Assembly: GCF_002210425.1 (NCBI RefSeq)
Contig: NZ_MWQK01000007.1
Location: 62,001-126,000, forward strand
Direction of reading: 5' to 3'
Source of the DNA: Fibrobacter sp. UWB2
GTDB lineage: Bacteria; Fibrobacterota; Fibrobacteria; Fibrobacterales; Fibrobacteraceae
DNA length: 64,000 nt
Below the pieces are notes generated by a model. It saw only the letters and a list, made by a program, of their open reading frames with translations, had not been told where the DNA came from and ran no database searches. A program made the position numbers and the translations under genes. Positions 53,301-63,280 of the stretch are shown here, piece by piece; the stretch's first letter is position 1; the number at the start of each line of letters is the position of its first letter.

Positions 53301-56300
53301 CGCATACTTGCCCTCCTTCAATAATTGTTGCGCATGTATCTATGCAGTTTTCCGCGTCAGTGTCGCAAAATGCCGTTGTTTGTGAAAAATCATCGTAATA
53401 GCAATGGGATTCAACACCGTAATCAGCAGTAATTGTATGACTGCTGTAGAATCTGAATTCTTCTTCATCATTGTAATAGGTAGATTTTGAGCAATTATCT
53501 CCAGAACATCTCCAAAAAGCAAAACTTTCTTTGTCTTCACCGTAATCCTCATGAGAAATGATAATTGGAGCGCCTGCGATGATGTTATATTGGCAAGGAT
53601 AGGGGGTGCTGTTTTTTGTGCAACGGTGCTCAGTAGATGTCATTTGGTCGTAAACGCGAACATACGTGTCGTCATCTTTGTTGTCATTGAGCTTGACTGT
53701 CAGTTCCACTTTTTTGTGTTTTAGTGATGCGTAAAGATTTTGAGATTCACCACTGTGTGGTTCATCGATGCTATTGTTGTCTGTTGGTATGACGATTTCG
53801 CAGTTGGATGGAATATCGGATTCGTTTACGGATACAAGAGAAATTGCCGTATTCGTTAGGCATGACCACCGGTCATTTTTGACAATTTCACTACAGCCTG
53901 TACCACTGACCGTAATCCATTCACCCTCATAGATGCAGTCTGGATAATGGCTTTTTTCTAGAGTCGCTGCATCACAAGTGAAGTTATCACAGTAGTCGGA
54001 TATGGAGGCTCTGGTTATATATAAATGGCCTCTTACGTAAACATGATGAGTGTTTTTAGAGCCTCCGATGATGCATTGCTCAGTTGGCGTAGTTAAAGAT
54101 ATGTGAATGTCTCCGTCTTGAGCATCTGCTTCTGTTGATACCTTTAAGACATCGATTATTTGATCTTCGGACGCATTAGGTGTAACTTCTACGGTGTAAT
54201 AATGTCTACCGGAAAATCCTCCTGAGCGTTCCTTGATGTAGGTTGCTCCACTAGGTGGCGTAACAGTCCATCCAGAAGGAATGTCTCCAAAAGAAAAATC
54301 AAATTTTATTTTTCCGTTGACGGCTTTGGATTTGTCGATTTTTACGGATACGGTGACTTCTTCTCCTAATTCTAGTGATTGATCACGTTCTGTGAAATTG
54401 ACTTCTGGGAGATCACCACTTGCGTCTGAAACTACAACGTAGAATGGGATATCGCCATAGTTTTGTGATTTATATTCGCATCTGTGCGTACCGACGTCCA
54501 AATAGGAAGATGTGTACATTTTCCCTGTTGGTGGAATAGAAGGATTGCATGACACGTTTGAAGCGTTCTTGACTTCGTTTGCTCCATTTAAGTTGATGAC
54601 AGAATAGTAGTCTGCTAATGTTCCTGGTGCATCTTTTGGGAGATAAATGATGCGAGGAAGGATTAATATTGAAGGATCTAGTTCTGCAGCATCTGCAGGT
54701 GTATCTTCTGATGACTTGTATTGTGTTTCAAGAGTTATTCCTAGCTGTGGTGCAATGGATATAAAGTAAGGGTCTTTCCCGTTAATGGCTCCTTCTGCTG
54801 ATGCTGAACTTGTCGGTTCGGCGACAGAAGATGAACTTGTGGCTACACCTCCACAATTAGTGACAGAAGCGTCGCAAATAATTCTGCTTTGGTTGAGGCT
54901 GTTGAGCAAATCATGGTTGAATTTCATTTCCTTATTTGATGTGAGTGCCGCAACTTTTGAACAACTTGCGGCTTCAGCGTAGACGGAACCGCTAAGGGTT
55001 GCGTTGTTGAAGAGAATGCCTCCACTCGGAGATATAGAATTGTCTGCCGCATTGTATGATGATGAGCCTACATTTCCCTTTGTGTAAATGAAGTAGTTGT
55101 AAGTGTCGGTTCCTTGTCCGACTATTTCTCCTGCGCCTTCTTGTAAGTACAGAAATACATAATCATTGATGCCTGCTGTGGGTGGGGGCGCCATTTGCGA
55201 GGGCTTGTTTGTTACGATGATTATGAATTTTCCTTTAAGTCCTTCTGAATAATCCTTTTTTTGTGTGGATGTAACCTTTACAACTAAATACCCATTATAG
55301 AGATCAGTTTTCTTTTTTTCTTCATCTTTGATATTTGTATCATAACAGCTATTTGCGTTTGTAACAAAGTTTTCGTCCATTTCTGTGATGTCTTTAGCAC
55401 ATCCTTTATTTGCATAATCTTCGAATGCATCGTATGCAGTTTTTAAAATATCATCAACTTTAAATTTAGCTCCATCGCATCCTGGTTTTTCTTTCCATAT
55501 GTCGTAGCAAACTTTTCTTACAGAGTCGGCACAGGCTATTGGTCTTGATGATGGTAAATTGTGTGTGACAGTACCATTTGACTTAAACCATGGCGATACA
55601 TGGCATTCTGGGCGAAATTTGTCATTGTTGTGAATACAATAGGGGGACCTTTTTTGTGGAAATCCGTCTCCATAATTGTATTCTGCCCATGTATTTGGTT
55701 CATTTGTTTTGTGATAGACTTTGCCACCTATAAAATAGGCCCCCATAGCCGAAGGCGATTCCCATGCACCTGCGGTTCTATTTTTCCAATATGTATTGTT
55801 GTATTCTTTAAATTCGACATCTGTTACTCCTGGCTCAACGTAATAAAAGTAGTACATATCTGAATTCGGTGCGATATAGCCGTATGGAGTTCTTGAATCA
55901 TCATGCCAATAGTCCCATTGGTGGTATTCTCTTTCAGAACTATTTGAGTTTTTATTGTAACAGCCGTATTGTCCATAACCAATTGATATAGGATTACTGC
56001 AGTGTTGTCTGTAACTTGAGTTTTCTATAAATGTTTTATTTTCTCTCAGTTTTACGTAATCGCGATGAGGGTAAGCATCTATAATATATACTTTAGATGA
56101 ATTCTTGTTGCCTAAGATGATTTTATTATAGTGCTCGTGAAAATCCCCATGATTTGGATCTCTTGCATAGAAAGAATATGGGTGTGTAATCCAGACATCT
56201 CCATCAACACGAAAGTCGCAGTTGTATTGTGTAGTCGTGCCTTGCATTCCGCCAATTTGAACTTGTGCATTTGGGCCAAGGCACAGATTTCCTTCAATTG

Positions 56301-57165
56301 TAAAAGCCGCACTTCCTGTACCCATGCTAGTTTTGACTTTATTATTGGATGTCATGTTTCCGCCAATTCTGATTTCTCTATTTTGGTCCTGTTCCAGAAC
56401 TCCATCAAAATAGGCGTGGTTTGAAACACCTATGGCGTTCTTTGTGCCAAATTGTTTTGAAGTCCCTGCTACATAGATGTTTGCGGCGTCAATGCCGTTA
56501 TCTGCAAATAAATCACCTCCGAAACAGCCTGTTCCGTAAATGTAGACGTTGTTACCGGATAGTTTTGCGTTACCTGTGATAATGATGTTCTTGTCAATTC
56601 CAAGAGGATTTCCGTACCAGTTTCCGTTAATGAGCATTGATGATAGTTTTGCCGATCCGTGGTTGGAAATAGAAGCTCCGAAGTAGGAGTAATCATAAGC
56701 GATATTTTTAATTTCGACTTCTTCTTCTGGAGGAGTGACTTGGTAAAGTCCTGAAACGTTAATTATGGCTGCTTCTGTGTATTTGGAATTGTCACGAGAA
56801 ATACCTTCGGATAGTATCTTTAATTTGTGGTGTCCGTTGATTTCTGTTACGCCTGTAAGCCATACGTTAAAATTTTGCTTTCTGTTTATGTGGGCTGCGA
56901 CGCGACTGTTTAGCAATATCGGCTGTTTCCCATTCAAAAGGTATTGCTTTATTAAGGCGCCGACATCATTTGCGTTATTGGTCATCCAAGCTCTGATACT
57001 CTGAATGCCTGCATTGGCGCTCAGCCTTGCTTCTTGTATTTCCATTCTAGAGGAGGACGACTTGTTTTCGGATGTCAGCCATTTGAATGTAGCTGTTGCG
57101 GCAATTGTCGCAACAAGCATGAATAGAAGAACTGTTATAAGAGAAACACCTTTTTTGTTAAACAT
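50374..57165 (-). CDS. Giant protein with prepilin-like (PilX/GspK-type) N-terminus
   Basis: 2,263 residues from ATG 57165, with AGGAG 7 bases upstream; the longer frame overlaps the previous gene. MFNKKGVSLITVLLFMLVAT shows a prepilin-type leader (Gly then hydrophobic helix) but lacks Glu5, as in PilX/GspK proteins; ARLSANAGIQSIRAWMTNN fits the helix that follows. Beyond about 150 it is almost wholly beta-rich: right-handed-helix-like turns near 150-330, Ser-rich linkers (SSSSVAEPTSSASAE), a lectin-like domain near 1360-1500, and Ig-like repeats to the C-terminus, with many Cys. Such a fusion of a minor pilin anchor and a long adhesin-like body suggests a pilus-tip or surface adhesin. Second in an operon with a PilW-like gene 10 bp upstream. 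Confidence 0.85.
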   Translation of the reverse strand: MFNKKGVSLITVLLFMLVATIAATATFKWLTSENKSSSSRMEIQEARLSANAGIQSIRAWMTNNANDVGALIKQYLLNGKQPILLNSRVAAHINRKQNFNVWLTGVTEINGHHKLKILSEGISRDNSKYTEAAIINVSGLYQVTPPEEEVEIKNIAYDYSYFGASISNHGSAKLSSMLINGNWYGNPLGIDKNIIITGNAKLSGNNVYIYGTGCFGGDLFADNGIDAANIYVAGTSKQFGTKNAIGVSNHAYFDGVLEQDQNREIRIGGNMTSNNKVKTSMGTGSAAFTIEGNLCLGPNAQVQIGGMQGTTTQYNCDFRVDGDVWITHPYSFYARDPNHGDFHEHYNKIILGNKNSSKVYIIDAYPHRDYVKLRENKTFIENSSYRQHCSNPISIGYGQYGCYNKNSNSSEREYHQWDYWHDDSRTPYGYIAPNSDMYYFYYVEPGVTDVEFKEYNNTYWKNRTAGAWESPSAMGAYFIGGKVYHKTNEPNTWAEYNYGDGFPQKRSPYCIHNNDKFRPECHVSPWFKSNGTVTHNLPSSRPIACADSVRKVCYDIWKEKPGCDGAKFKVDDILKTAYDAFEDYANKGCAKDITEMDENFVTNANSCYDTNIKDEEKKKTDLYNGYLVVKVTSTQKKDYSEGLKGKFIIIVTNKPSQMAPPPTAGINDYVFLYLQEGAGEIVGQGTDTYNYFIYTKGNVGSSSYNAADNSISPSGGILFNNATLSGSVYAEAASCSKVAALTSNKEMKFNHDLLNSLNQSRIICDASVTNCGGVATSSSSVAEPTSSASAEGAINGKDPYFISIAPQLGITLETQYKSSEDTPADAAELDPSILILPRIIYLPKDAPGTLADYYSVINLNGANEVKNASNVSCNPSIPPTGKMYTSSYLDVGTHRCEYKSQNYGDIPFYVVVSDASGDLPEVNFTERDQSLELGEEVTVSVKIDKSKAVNGKIKFDFSFGDIPSGWTVTPPSGATYIKERSGGFSGRHYYTVEVTPNASEDQIIDVLKVSTEADAQDGDIHISLTTPTEQCIIGGSKNTHHVYVRGHLYITRASISDYCDNFTCDAATLEKSHYPDCIYEGEWITVSGTGCSEIVKNDRWSCLTNTAISLVSVNESDIPSNCEIVIPTDNNSIDEPHSGESQNLYASLKHKKVELTVKLNDNKDDDTYVRVYDQMTSTEHRCTKNSTPYPCQYNIIAGAPIIISHEDYGEDKESFAFWRCSGDNCSKSTYYNDEEEFRFYSSHTITADYGVESHCYYDDFSQTTAFCDTDAENCIDTCATIIEGGQVCDPRNSKQPKSHWLMTYHNNGKGNNSNYIRPNFGSGSIFAPNNQNGNNQSGKVSVILRNKNAGQYGTMNALIQTAILASSNPNEFLNTGFIFRSNGKEHLILNVYGTSTAGKSSGDLTFRVCKVVGQAINNKNQGDCKLIPKGKDVLNVPISSTDFIKVAFTIDNKDLLTVNASVNNKAWSGELSIKDFGFNDITHTYVGFSLADPEFKIFDNGWTSASFNDQCWELPSISCSFADKYVGETVPLNEEVTPKVIISSWFTDKNCVIEYHYNGCDNATSLCVNGTGEPGEIGATLSGSNYKFTAEGAHGYLVDDDKRAQDASVKVVCPGEVTSLDLAKEYYSCGTFWVGKVTNCSSELSIPDKPIYLTSNVPEEISTEENGDGYINMRGSILHIDIETDDSNDENNNLNANLEIQLQSTNGIKSSSRLISTAGHHEIGIDILSNVFGFDPQHVSKIIITSDNNIYIKNIHIANKCSNKLSIECEKAHFDPNKGWKVDVKVHPMSPSIKCSYTSSDNNIEPLENIIGCTNSETFLTYKENGYYWLGSAPSFTVTALDNNGSTVSCTVTGENLGTFTPTCSVIPTNITTGSDAPTFSFKIGEPRLGPGWDRVTANYRVSLDDDVIKEGSAKLGSNQNISSDTKPSSGEHQYKVETWFGNGPYASMWAQSCTADFNVEDGVQKTPPTINCESSEVDNNGSFTVSISNPDEIQYTYTFGVTDPLGNVFAGQSGSSNETSLAYSYTPGMAGSGTYRYSITINGGETQTCTKTLSVTSTLSATCPTTITNQNPENIINVSASAQITINGHTSDCTDCEYKILYNNVQKNENNELFFYDNNATGTRTYRFEVSDNEGHNYSCNFNVSFQSQQSGDIELTYGGNWTFISEGTHKIACTGNKNSGQLICKCPNAEWNYYDCQMRYNGMLVEVQSNQTQGKTVDGQNTKCYNGYIANVEILAPKTSPAPNSNQSTPQGKGMYCRHDW

Positions 57166-57175
57166 TGCTACACTC

Positions 57176-58507
57176 CTAATCTCTGGGTCCATTGCTGGGT
57201 ATAGACACAATAGCTGTCTCTGTACCTGTTTCGCCATTTTTGTTTATGGCGATTTCTATTTTTAGGGCTTTTACATTTTTTTTGTCTGCGATGGCAAGAA
57301 TCTCATCTGTAAATGTGTAATTTGAACTTGCTATTTTTCTGAGCTTTATATTGGCTAAGTTTATATTTCCTGCAGATGCAACAGGTGAAAAACTCGCAAA
57401 TGTAAATGCCAAGCATACGCCTTCGATGGTTTCGTTGGTTGTGAAGCGCATTTTACGAAGTCCTGTATCTTTGCTGTCGCCAACTGTTGGTGGGTAAAAT
57501 TGAAAGTCGCTAAGGCTACTAGGCTTGTTTCCGTTTTCTGCATATCTAAAACCGACGGCCATGTGATCTCGTCCTGGGCAAAACATTCGACTAGGGTCAT
57601 TTTCTGTAAGAGGCATTGAAAACGAAATTTCGTACTCAATATAAGGCTCTAGAGTTATTTGAGTACACTGAAAATTCCAGGAGGTAATATCGTCACTTTG
57701 ATTAGCCAAGAAAACTTGGTTTGCTTTAATTTGGTCTTTATTTGTAATGGGGATGTTTGCATCAAAATCGTAGTTCATGGAAAAACCTGATAGTCTGATA
57801 GTTTCTCCTCCATTTGGAGGGTCGATATTGATGGGCTCAAAATTGCCATCTCCAAAACGCGAAATGAGTTTGAATGCTTTTACGGATTCAGAACTTGACG
57901 GAAGAACACTAGTCATTGTGACTGTTGTACTTGGTTTGGCGGGTGTAATTTTAAATTTGTCAATACCCTCGGCGATTATTACTATTGCGGAATCTGTTGA
58001 TGGGCAATTTTCATCTTCGGTGTTTGAAACTAATGTTCGACAGGCTCTTTTTAAAACATTGTCTTCCACAAACCAGGTTACTTGTTCTACGGCGTCATAC
58101 GCACCTGAGCTTGTGTAGCGCAAACGACGCATTGTAATTTTGTCTAATCCCGTACCGCCATCGTTTTGCGTGATTATAAATGAAGATGAGTCTTTATCGG
58201 AGTCTGTGATATTGTCGGGATCCATATATACGTCATGCATATGAGCTGTGCTGAAAACATTCATTGAGGTAATAGTCGGATCATCAGTTTCTGTGGAACT
58301 TTTTGCGCCGAGTTGTGCTATATCGTCTTTTAATATCGAGGATACATTCCCAACAATTTGGTTTGCCTGCAGCATGCTCTGCGTCCTAATTCGCATTTTG
58401 GTGCTATCGCTGAATGCCTGCCCTGCAATGAGGACAATACCTCCAAGAAGGGCTATGTAGACCATCAGCTCCATGAGGGTAAAACCAGTTTTAAATTTAA
58501 AATTCAT
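57176..58507 (-). CDS. Minor pilin-like protein (PilW/GspJ-type N-terminus)
   Basis: 443 residues from ATG 58507, with AGAGGA upstream; the longer frame starts inside an untranslated region. MNFKFKTGFTLMELMVYIAL is a classic prepilin leader: cleavage after Gly8, Phe+1 and Glu+5. The region after the helix (TQSMLQANQIVGNVSSILKD) matches PilW/GspJ-type minor pilins. The C-terminal 250 residues are beta-rich; LEPYIEYEISFSMP, VEGVCLAFTFASFSPV suggest a carbohydrate-binding-like beta sandwich fused to the pilin. The giant pilin-like gene follows after 10 bp. Processing by the prepilin peptidase at 38178 is likely. Confidence 0.88.
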   Translation of the reverse strand: MNFKFKTGFTLMELMVYIALLGGIVLIAGQAFSDSTKMRIRTQSMLQANQIVGNVSSILKDDIAQLGAKSSTETDDPTITSMNVFSTAHMHDVYMDPDNITDSDKDSSSFIITQNDGGTGLDKITMRRLRYTSSGAYDAVEQVTWFVEDNVLKRACRTLVSNTEDENCPSTDSAIVIIAEGIDKFKITPAKPSTTVTMTSVLPSSSESVKAFKLISRFGDGNFEPINIDPPNGGETIRLSGFSMNYDFDANIPITNKDQIKANQVFLANQSDDITSWNFQCTQITLEPYIEYEISFSMPLTENDPSRMFCPGRDHMAVGFRYAENGNKPSSLSDFQFYPPTVGDSKDTGLRKMRFTTNETIEGVCLAFTFASFSPVASAGNINLANIKLRKIASSNYTFTDEILAIADKKNVKALKIEIAINKNGETGTETAIVSIPSNGPRD

Positions 58508-58600
58508 TTTAATTCCTCTACACCACATCGTTTTTACCATTAAAAATAAGTTTTTTGGAAATAAAATGAAAAAATATTTTTTCAGCGTGGCTAGTATCAC

Positions 58601-58634
58601 CAAAAAAGGAACCCCGAAGGGTTCCTTTTTTGAA
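58601..58634 (-). terminator. Terminator of the single-chain ABC importer gene
   Basis: AAAAAAGGAACC-CCGAA-GGGTTCCTTTTTT. The same sequence, with its flank GAATGCTT, recurs at 61528-61567. Confidence 0.9.
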
Positions 58635-58637
58635 TGC

Positions 58638-61451
58638 TTAGTCGACAGTCATGGTAAGTGTCGAAGAATCCTCTGTAATTTGAATATTCTGACAGTACTT
58701 TTTCAACATACTGACTGACAGCAGGTTTTTATCGGATTCAAGGATTGTCGGATCAATTTTTTCTGCACTGACAATCGATATCCTTGAAAATCCGTCTTTT
58801 TCGGAGTATTCCAGTGAAACTTTCAAACCAGGAACAGGTTTCACAATGGAGAGAGCCTCTTCAATGGAGTGTTCTACGGCTTCAATATGCATTCTAGAAC
58901 AATTAAACATTTCGCAGAACGACTTCATCTGCGCCATCATGGCATACCAGTCAAATTGTTCACTGTTAATCTGGAAAGTCGATTCATGAATTTGGTGAAT
59001 GAACTTGCGGGTCTTTTCGCGTTGCGGGTGTTCAAAAATCTGCTCCGGTGTTCCCTCTTCGTAAACAACACCTTCGTCAAAGTAACAGACGCGAGTACTC
59101 ACTAAACGTGCAAAACGCATTTCATGAGTAACAATAAGCATCGTGATTCCTTCGCGGGCAAGGCGGGTCATCACCGCGAGCACTTCGCTTACCATTGTCG
59201 GGTCAAGTGCCGAAGTGGGTTCGTCGAACAATAGAATTTCAGGATGCATTGCCAACGCTCTTGCAATGGCGACACGCTGCTTTTGACCACCAGAAAGGTC
59301 TTCGGGCATGGAGTTTGCCTTTTCGCCCAAGCCCACCATATTCAAAAGTTTCCTTGCCTCAGCCTCAGCTTCGTTTCGGGACATCCCCAACAACTTCATC
59401 GGCGAAATGGTAATGTTATCTAAAATAGTCATACCTTCAAAAAGGTTGAACGACTGGAAGACCATTCCCATTTTTTGACGAATTATGGGAACATTGGCCT
59501 TGGGCGACAAAATGTTTACGCCCTGAATGAAAATGTCTCCGCTTGTAGGCTTTTCTAACAGGTTTAAGCATCTTAAGAAGGTACTCTTTCCAGTGCCCGA
59601 AGGGCCGATAATAGAAATGACATCCCCCTTGTGCACTTCGAGATTCAGGTCTTTTTGTACAAGCAAATCTCCATATTTCTTTTGCAGATGCGAAACAGAA
59701 ATTAGAGCTTTAGAGGAATCTTTTTCAAAACGGGGAGGCTCCTTACGTGAAAGGCGGAGTCGAACGACAACGAAAATGCCCAGGCCGACAAAGAGTGCGC
59801 TTAGGACAAGTGCGATTGTCCATGGATTTCCTGTTTTTTTAGATTCCGCATTAATCGGTAGCTCGTTAGAATCTTTTCTGACAAACGCCATTTCGACCTG
59901 ATCATAATAGGGTTCCGAAAACAGGACCTCTTGAGCGCGTTCTTCAGTTTGTCCGATTCCTGCAATAACAACATCACCTTTCTTTGCCGACAGGTATGGA
60001 ATAAGCGCATCATATTCTATCACATCTATAACAATGGACCGCCCAATAACGTCACCAAACATCATTCCGAGTTCTACCTCAAAACCCGAGGGCTTTCCGT
60101 TCACAATGAGGTTATAGGGAGGGTATGCACCTTCGGTGGCGACGCGTATCGGAGCCCCGCTTAAATGGGTCGCTTTTTGTGTAGGAATCGGATGTTTGGA
60201 GGGATCCGCACCGCGAAGCCACTTGTTGATTAACGAATCCAGCTCTCCAGTATTCTTAATTTGTTTAAGAAAGTCGTTGAATTCTTTCTGCAAGGCCGTA
60301 TTCGTTTTTTCAAACAAAGCACAAAGTCCATATGTTTCGTCTGTAAAAGACAATGTATCCACAGGGATTCCACTCTGCATGGCATTCAGGATGACCGCTT
60401 TGTCTTCTACCCCAAAATCAGCACGGCCGTTAACCACCGCTGTAAACGCGTCTGGTGTTGTCATCACTCGTAGCATTTTAGTGTTGCGGAAAATATCATC
60501 TGCAGCATAGTCCGCTTCGGTCCCCAATTGCACGACCATCGTCGCATTTTGCATATCTTCAAGAGTGCGAATCGTTTTTGCTACAGTCGAAGAGTTTTGA
60601 GTAGTGTTGCTAGATTCGCCGAAATTAAACAAACAGAAAAATGCGAGCAAAACAGCTGTAATGCCGGTGCACCAATAACGCTTGATAGCTAGATTTTTTA
60701 TCATAAAGCCGATTGCCCAGGCCACGATAAAGTAAATGACAGCCGAAACGATGAGTGGAACGAACGCTTCGTAAGTACGTGAACGGACGATATCGCATGT
60801 ACGAGTCAGGTCAATGACGGCAATATAGCCCACGATACTCGTTTCTTTAAGCAGGGCAACCACTTCGCCTTGATAGACCGGTAAACCTCTCTTGATGACT
60901 TGACCCAAAATGATTCTAAAGAAAGTTTGTCTAGGGGTGTGCCCCAAGGCAAGACCAGCTTCTGTCTGCCCATAATTGATATTTTCGATGGCGGAGCGAA
61001 AAATTTCACTAAAATAGGCCGATGTATTGATACCGAAAGTGATGATGGCCACAAGGACACCCGAAGCGTTGAACGGAGAAAGAAACACGTAAAACATCAG
61101 CAGGAGTAGCACCAGCACAGGGACCCCTTCTATCACATCTACATAGATAGCAGCAAAACGCTGAAGGAGCTTAAATTTGCTTAGGCGCATCCAACATACA
61201 AAGCCCCCTAATATCGTTCCTATAATGGTTGCAAAAATGGTGATAGTCAACGTTATCTGTAAACCCTCAAGAATCATCTTGTAACGATCCTCTACGATAA
61301 AGTTTTTTTGGAAGCTAGCGACAATAGAATTCCAAAGACCGGAATCTGCCGCCAAAGGCAAACTATCGCTCACATTTTGGGCAAAAGCCCCTTGTGCCAA
61401 TAAGCATAAAACAGCAGCGAATACAAAAAAGAATGAGGCGTAGTCTTTCAT
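58638..61451 (-). CDS. Single-chain amino-acid-type ABC importer (permease, permuted binding domain, ATPase)
   Basis: 937 residues from ATG 61451 (AAGGAG upstream). Signal peptide, then a HisM/GlnP-type permease domain (about 60-260) with the EAA loop [20 protein letters not shown]. After a further helix the periplasmic part reads lobe 2 of a family-3 solute-binding protein first (about 293-414: [20 protein letters not shown] to [13 protein letters not shown]) and lobe 1 second (433-528: [38 protein letters not shown]). A helix (about 544-566) leads to a full ABC ATPase: Walker [10 protein letters not shown] (616-624), [15 protein letters not shown], Walker [15 protein letters not shown] last domain of about 110 residues is unassigned. 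It would import polar amino acids or similar solutes. Not an operon. Confidence 0.92.
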   Translation of the reverse strand: MKDYASFFFVFAAVLCLLAQGAFAQNVSDSLPLAADSGLWNSIVASFQKNFIVEDRYKMILEGLQITLTITIFATIIGTILGGFVCWMRLSKFKLLQRFAAIYVDVIEGVPVLVLLLLMFYVFLSPFNASGVLVAIITFGINTSAYFSEIFRSAIENINYGQTEAGLALGHTPRQTFFRIILGQVIKRGLPVYQGEVVALLKETSIVGYIAVIDLTRTCDIVRSRTYEAFVPLIVSAVIYFIVAWAIGFMIKNLAIKRYWCTGITAVLLAFFCLFNFGESSNTTQNSSTVAKTIRTLEDMQNATMVVQLGTEADYAADDIFRNTKMLRVMTTPDAFTAVVNGRADFGVEDKAVILNAMQSGIPVDTLSFTDETYGLCALFEKTNTALQKEFNDFLKQIKNTGELDSLINKWLRGADPSKHPIPTQKATHLSGAPIRVATEGAYPPYNLIVNGKPSGFEVELGMMFGDVIGRSIVIDVIEYDALIPYLSAKKGDVVIAGIGQTEERAQEVLFSEPYYDQVEMAFVRKDSNELPINAESKKTGNPWTIALVLSALFVGLGIFVVVRLRLSRKEPPRFEKDSSKALISVSHLQKKYGDLLVQKDLNLEVHKGDVISIIGPSGTGKSTFLRCLNLLEKPTSGDIFIQGVNILSPKANVPIIRQKMGMVFQSFNLFEGMTILDNITISPMKLLGMSRNEAEAEARKLLNMVGLGEKANSMPEDLSGGQKQRVAIARALAMHPEILLFDEPTSALDPTMVSEVLAVMTRLAREGITMLIVTHEMRFARLVSTRVCYFDEGVVYEEGTPEQIFEHPQREKTRKFIHQIHESTFQINSEQFDWYAMMAQMKSFCEMFNCSRMHIEAVEHSIEEALSIVKPVPGLKVSLEYSEKDGFSRISIVSAEKIDPTILESDKNLLSVSMLKKYCQNIQITEDSSTLTMTVD

Positions 61452-61527
61452 AAGCGCTCCTTTTCCCCTTTCCAATATTTTTTCTGTTACAACAATTAAA
61501 TGTACATTAGAAAAAAAGAAAATGGAA

Positions 61528-61567
61528 CAAAAAAGGAACCCCGAAGGGTTCCTTTTTTTGAATGCTT
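61528..61567 (-). terminator. Terminator of gpmI
   Basis: Same AAAAAAGGAACC-CCGAA-GGGTTCCTTTTTTT hairpin as at 58601-58634 including downstream GAATGCTT; one extra T. Confidence 0.9.
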
Positions 61568-61605
61568 GAGGATTGCTTTGCCCTTACGGGCTTGCAATGA
61601 CGTCA

Positions 61606-63240
61606 TTACTTGATGATGAGCATGGAATCGTCCCAAGCTTCGTGCTTTTCGAGGCCGAGGAGGTTGGCCGTCGTTGCTGCGATGTTGGAAAGACCCCAGT
61701 CGCCTTCCTTGAGGCCGAGCTTGCCGCCCGTTACGTTATCGTAAAGGATGCACGGTACCTTGTTGAGGGTGTGGCTCGTCTTGGCCTTGAAGGAACCGTC
61801 CTTGTTGACCTTCGGCATGCCGGTCTTCTTGTCGATTTCGTACATTTCGTCGGCGTTACCGTGGTCAGCCGTGATGATAGCAACACCACCGAGGGCGTCG
61901 ATCACCGGGAGCAAGCGGGCGAGGCCGATGTCCACAGCTTCGATAGCCATCGTAGCAGCGCGGAAGGAACCGGTATGGCCCACCATGTCGCCGTTCGGGA
62001 AGTTGCAGCGGAGAGTCTGATACTTGCCGCTCTTCAAAGCTTCGATCATGGCGTCGGTGATTTCGGCAGCCTTCATCCACGGGCGCTGTTCGAACGGAAC
62101 AACGTCAGATTCAATTTCGAGGTAGGTTTCGCCGTCGAACTTGCTGGAACGGTTACCATTCCAGAAGTAGGTCACGTGGCCGTACTTTTGCGTTTCGGAG
62201 CAGGCGAACTGCTTCACGCCAGTTTCGGCAAGCCATTCACCGCTGGTTTCCTTGATGGCCGGAGGCGGAACGAGGAAACGGTTCGGGAGCTTGAGGTCAC
62301 CGTCGTACTGGAGCATGCCTGCGTAGCAGACGTGCGGGAAGCGCTTGCGGTCAAATTCATTGAAGGATTCTTCTTCGAAGGCGCGCGTGATTTCGATAGC
62401 GCGGTCGCCACGGAAGTTGAAGAACACCACGGAGTCGCCATCGTTGATGGTGCCAACCGGAGCGCCGTCCTTAGCAATCACGAACGGCGGGAGGTCCTGG
62501 TCAATAGCCTTGGTTTCGCCGCGGAGGGTTTCGATAGCCTGCGTAGCGTTGTCGAAGTAGCGGCCTTCGCCGAGCACGTGGGTCTTCCAGCCGAGTTCCA
62601 CCATCTTCCAGTTAGCGTTGTAACGGTCCATGGTGATCTGCATACGGCCACCGCCAGAAGCGATGCAAACGTCGAATTCCGGGCTGCGGAGTTCGTCGAG
62701 GAACTTTTCGAACGGGCCGACGTAATCGAGAGCGGAGGTTTCCGGAACGTCACGACCGTCGAGGAGAATGTGGACGCGAACCTTCTTGACGCCTTCCTTC
62801 TTAGCCTGGGCAACCATAGCCTTGAGGTGAGCGATGTTGGAGTGAACGTTACCATCGCTGAAGAGGCCGATGAAGTGGAGAACCGTGTTCTTTTCACGAA
62901 CGTTGCCGGAGATTTCCTTCCAAGCATCGCGATCGAAAATGTCGCCGCTGTTGATGGCGTCTGCAACGAGGGCTGCACCCTGGTTGTAAACCTGGCCAGC
63001 ACCGATAGCGTTGTGGCCGACTTCGGAGTTACCCATGTCTTCGTTGGTCGGCATACCGACGGCGCGACCGTGGGCCTTCAAGAGAACGTTCGGGTACATC
63101 TTGAAGAGGTTGTCGAGAGTCGGGGTGCGGGCTGCCTTGATGGCGTTGCCTTCGACCTTATCGGTGATACCAAAACCGTCCATCACGATGGTGACGACCG
63201 GGCCCTTGATGCCAGGGAAGTTGGAAAGTTTCTTGAGCAT
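61606..63240 (-). CDS. gpmI: 2,3-bisphosphoglycerate-independent phosphoglycerate mutase
   Basis: 544 residues. Metal and catalytic motifs of the alkaline phosphatase superfamily are seen: Asp21 in VVTIVMDGFGITD, Ser72 in MGNSEVGHNAIGAGQVYNQG and the C-terminal VAIITADHGNADEMYE with SHTLNKVPCILYD. Length fits the family. It interconverts 3- and 2-phosphoglycerate in glycolysis using Mn. Single gene with its own terminator. No anomalies. Confidence 0.97.
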   Translation of the reverse strand: MLKKLSNFPGIKGPVVTIVMDGFGITDKVEGNAIKAARTPTLDNLFKMYPNVLLKAHGRAVGMPTNEDMGNSEVGHNAIGAGQVYNQGAALVADAINSGDIFDRDAWKEISGNVREKNTVLHFIGLFSDGNVHSNIAHLKAMVAQAKKEGVKKVRVHILLDGRDVPETSALDYVGPFEKFLDELRSPEFDVCIASGGGRMQITMDRYNANWKMVELGWKTHVLGEGRYFDNATQAIETLRGETKAIDQDLPPFVIAKDGAPVGTINDGDSVVFFNFRGDRAIEITRAFEEESFNEFDRKRFPHVCYAGMLQYDGDLKLPNRFLVPPPAIKETSGEWLAETGVKQFACSETQKYGHVTYFWNGNRSSKFDGETYLEIESDVVPFEQRPWMKAAEITDAMIEALKSGKYQTLRCNFPNGDMVGHTGSFRAATMAIEAVDIGLARLLPVIDALGGVAIITADHGNADEMYEIDKKTGMPKVNKDGSFKAKTSHTLNKVPCILYDNVTGGKLGLKEGDWGLSNIAATTANLLGLEKHEAWDDSMLIIK

Positions 63241-63280
63241 ATTTACTCCGTGTTTGAATTTACGAGCTCAAATATAAAAA

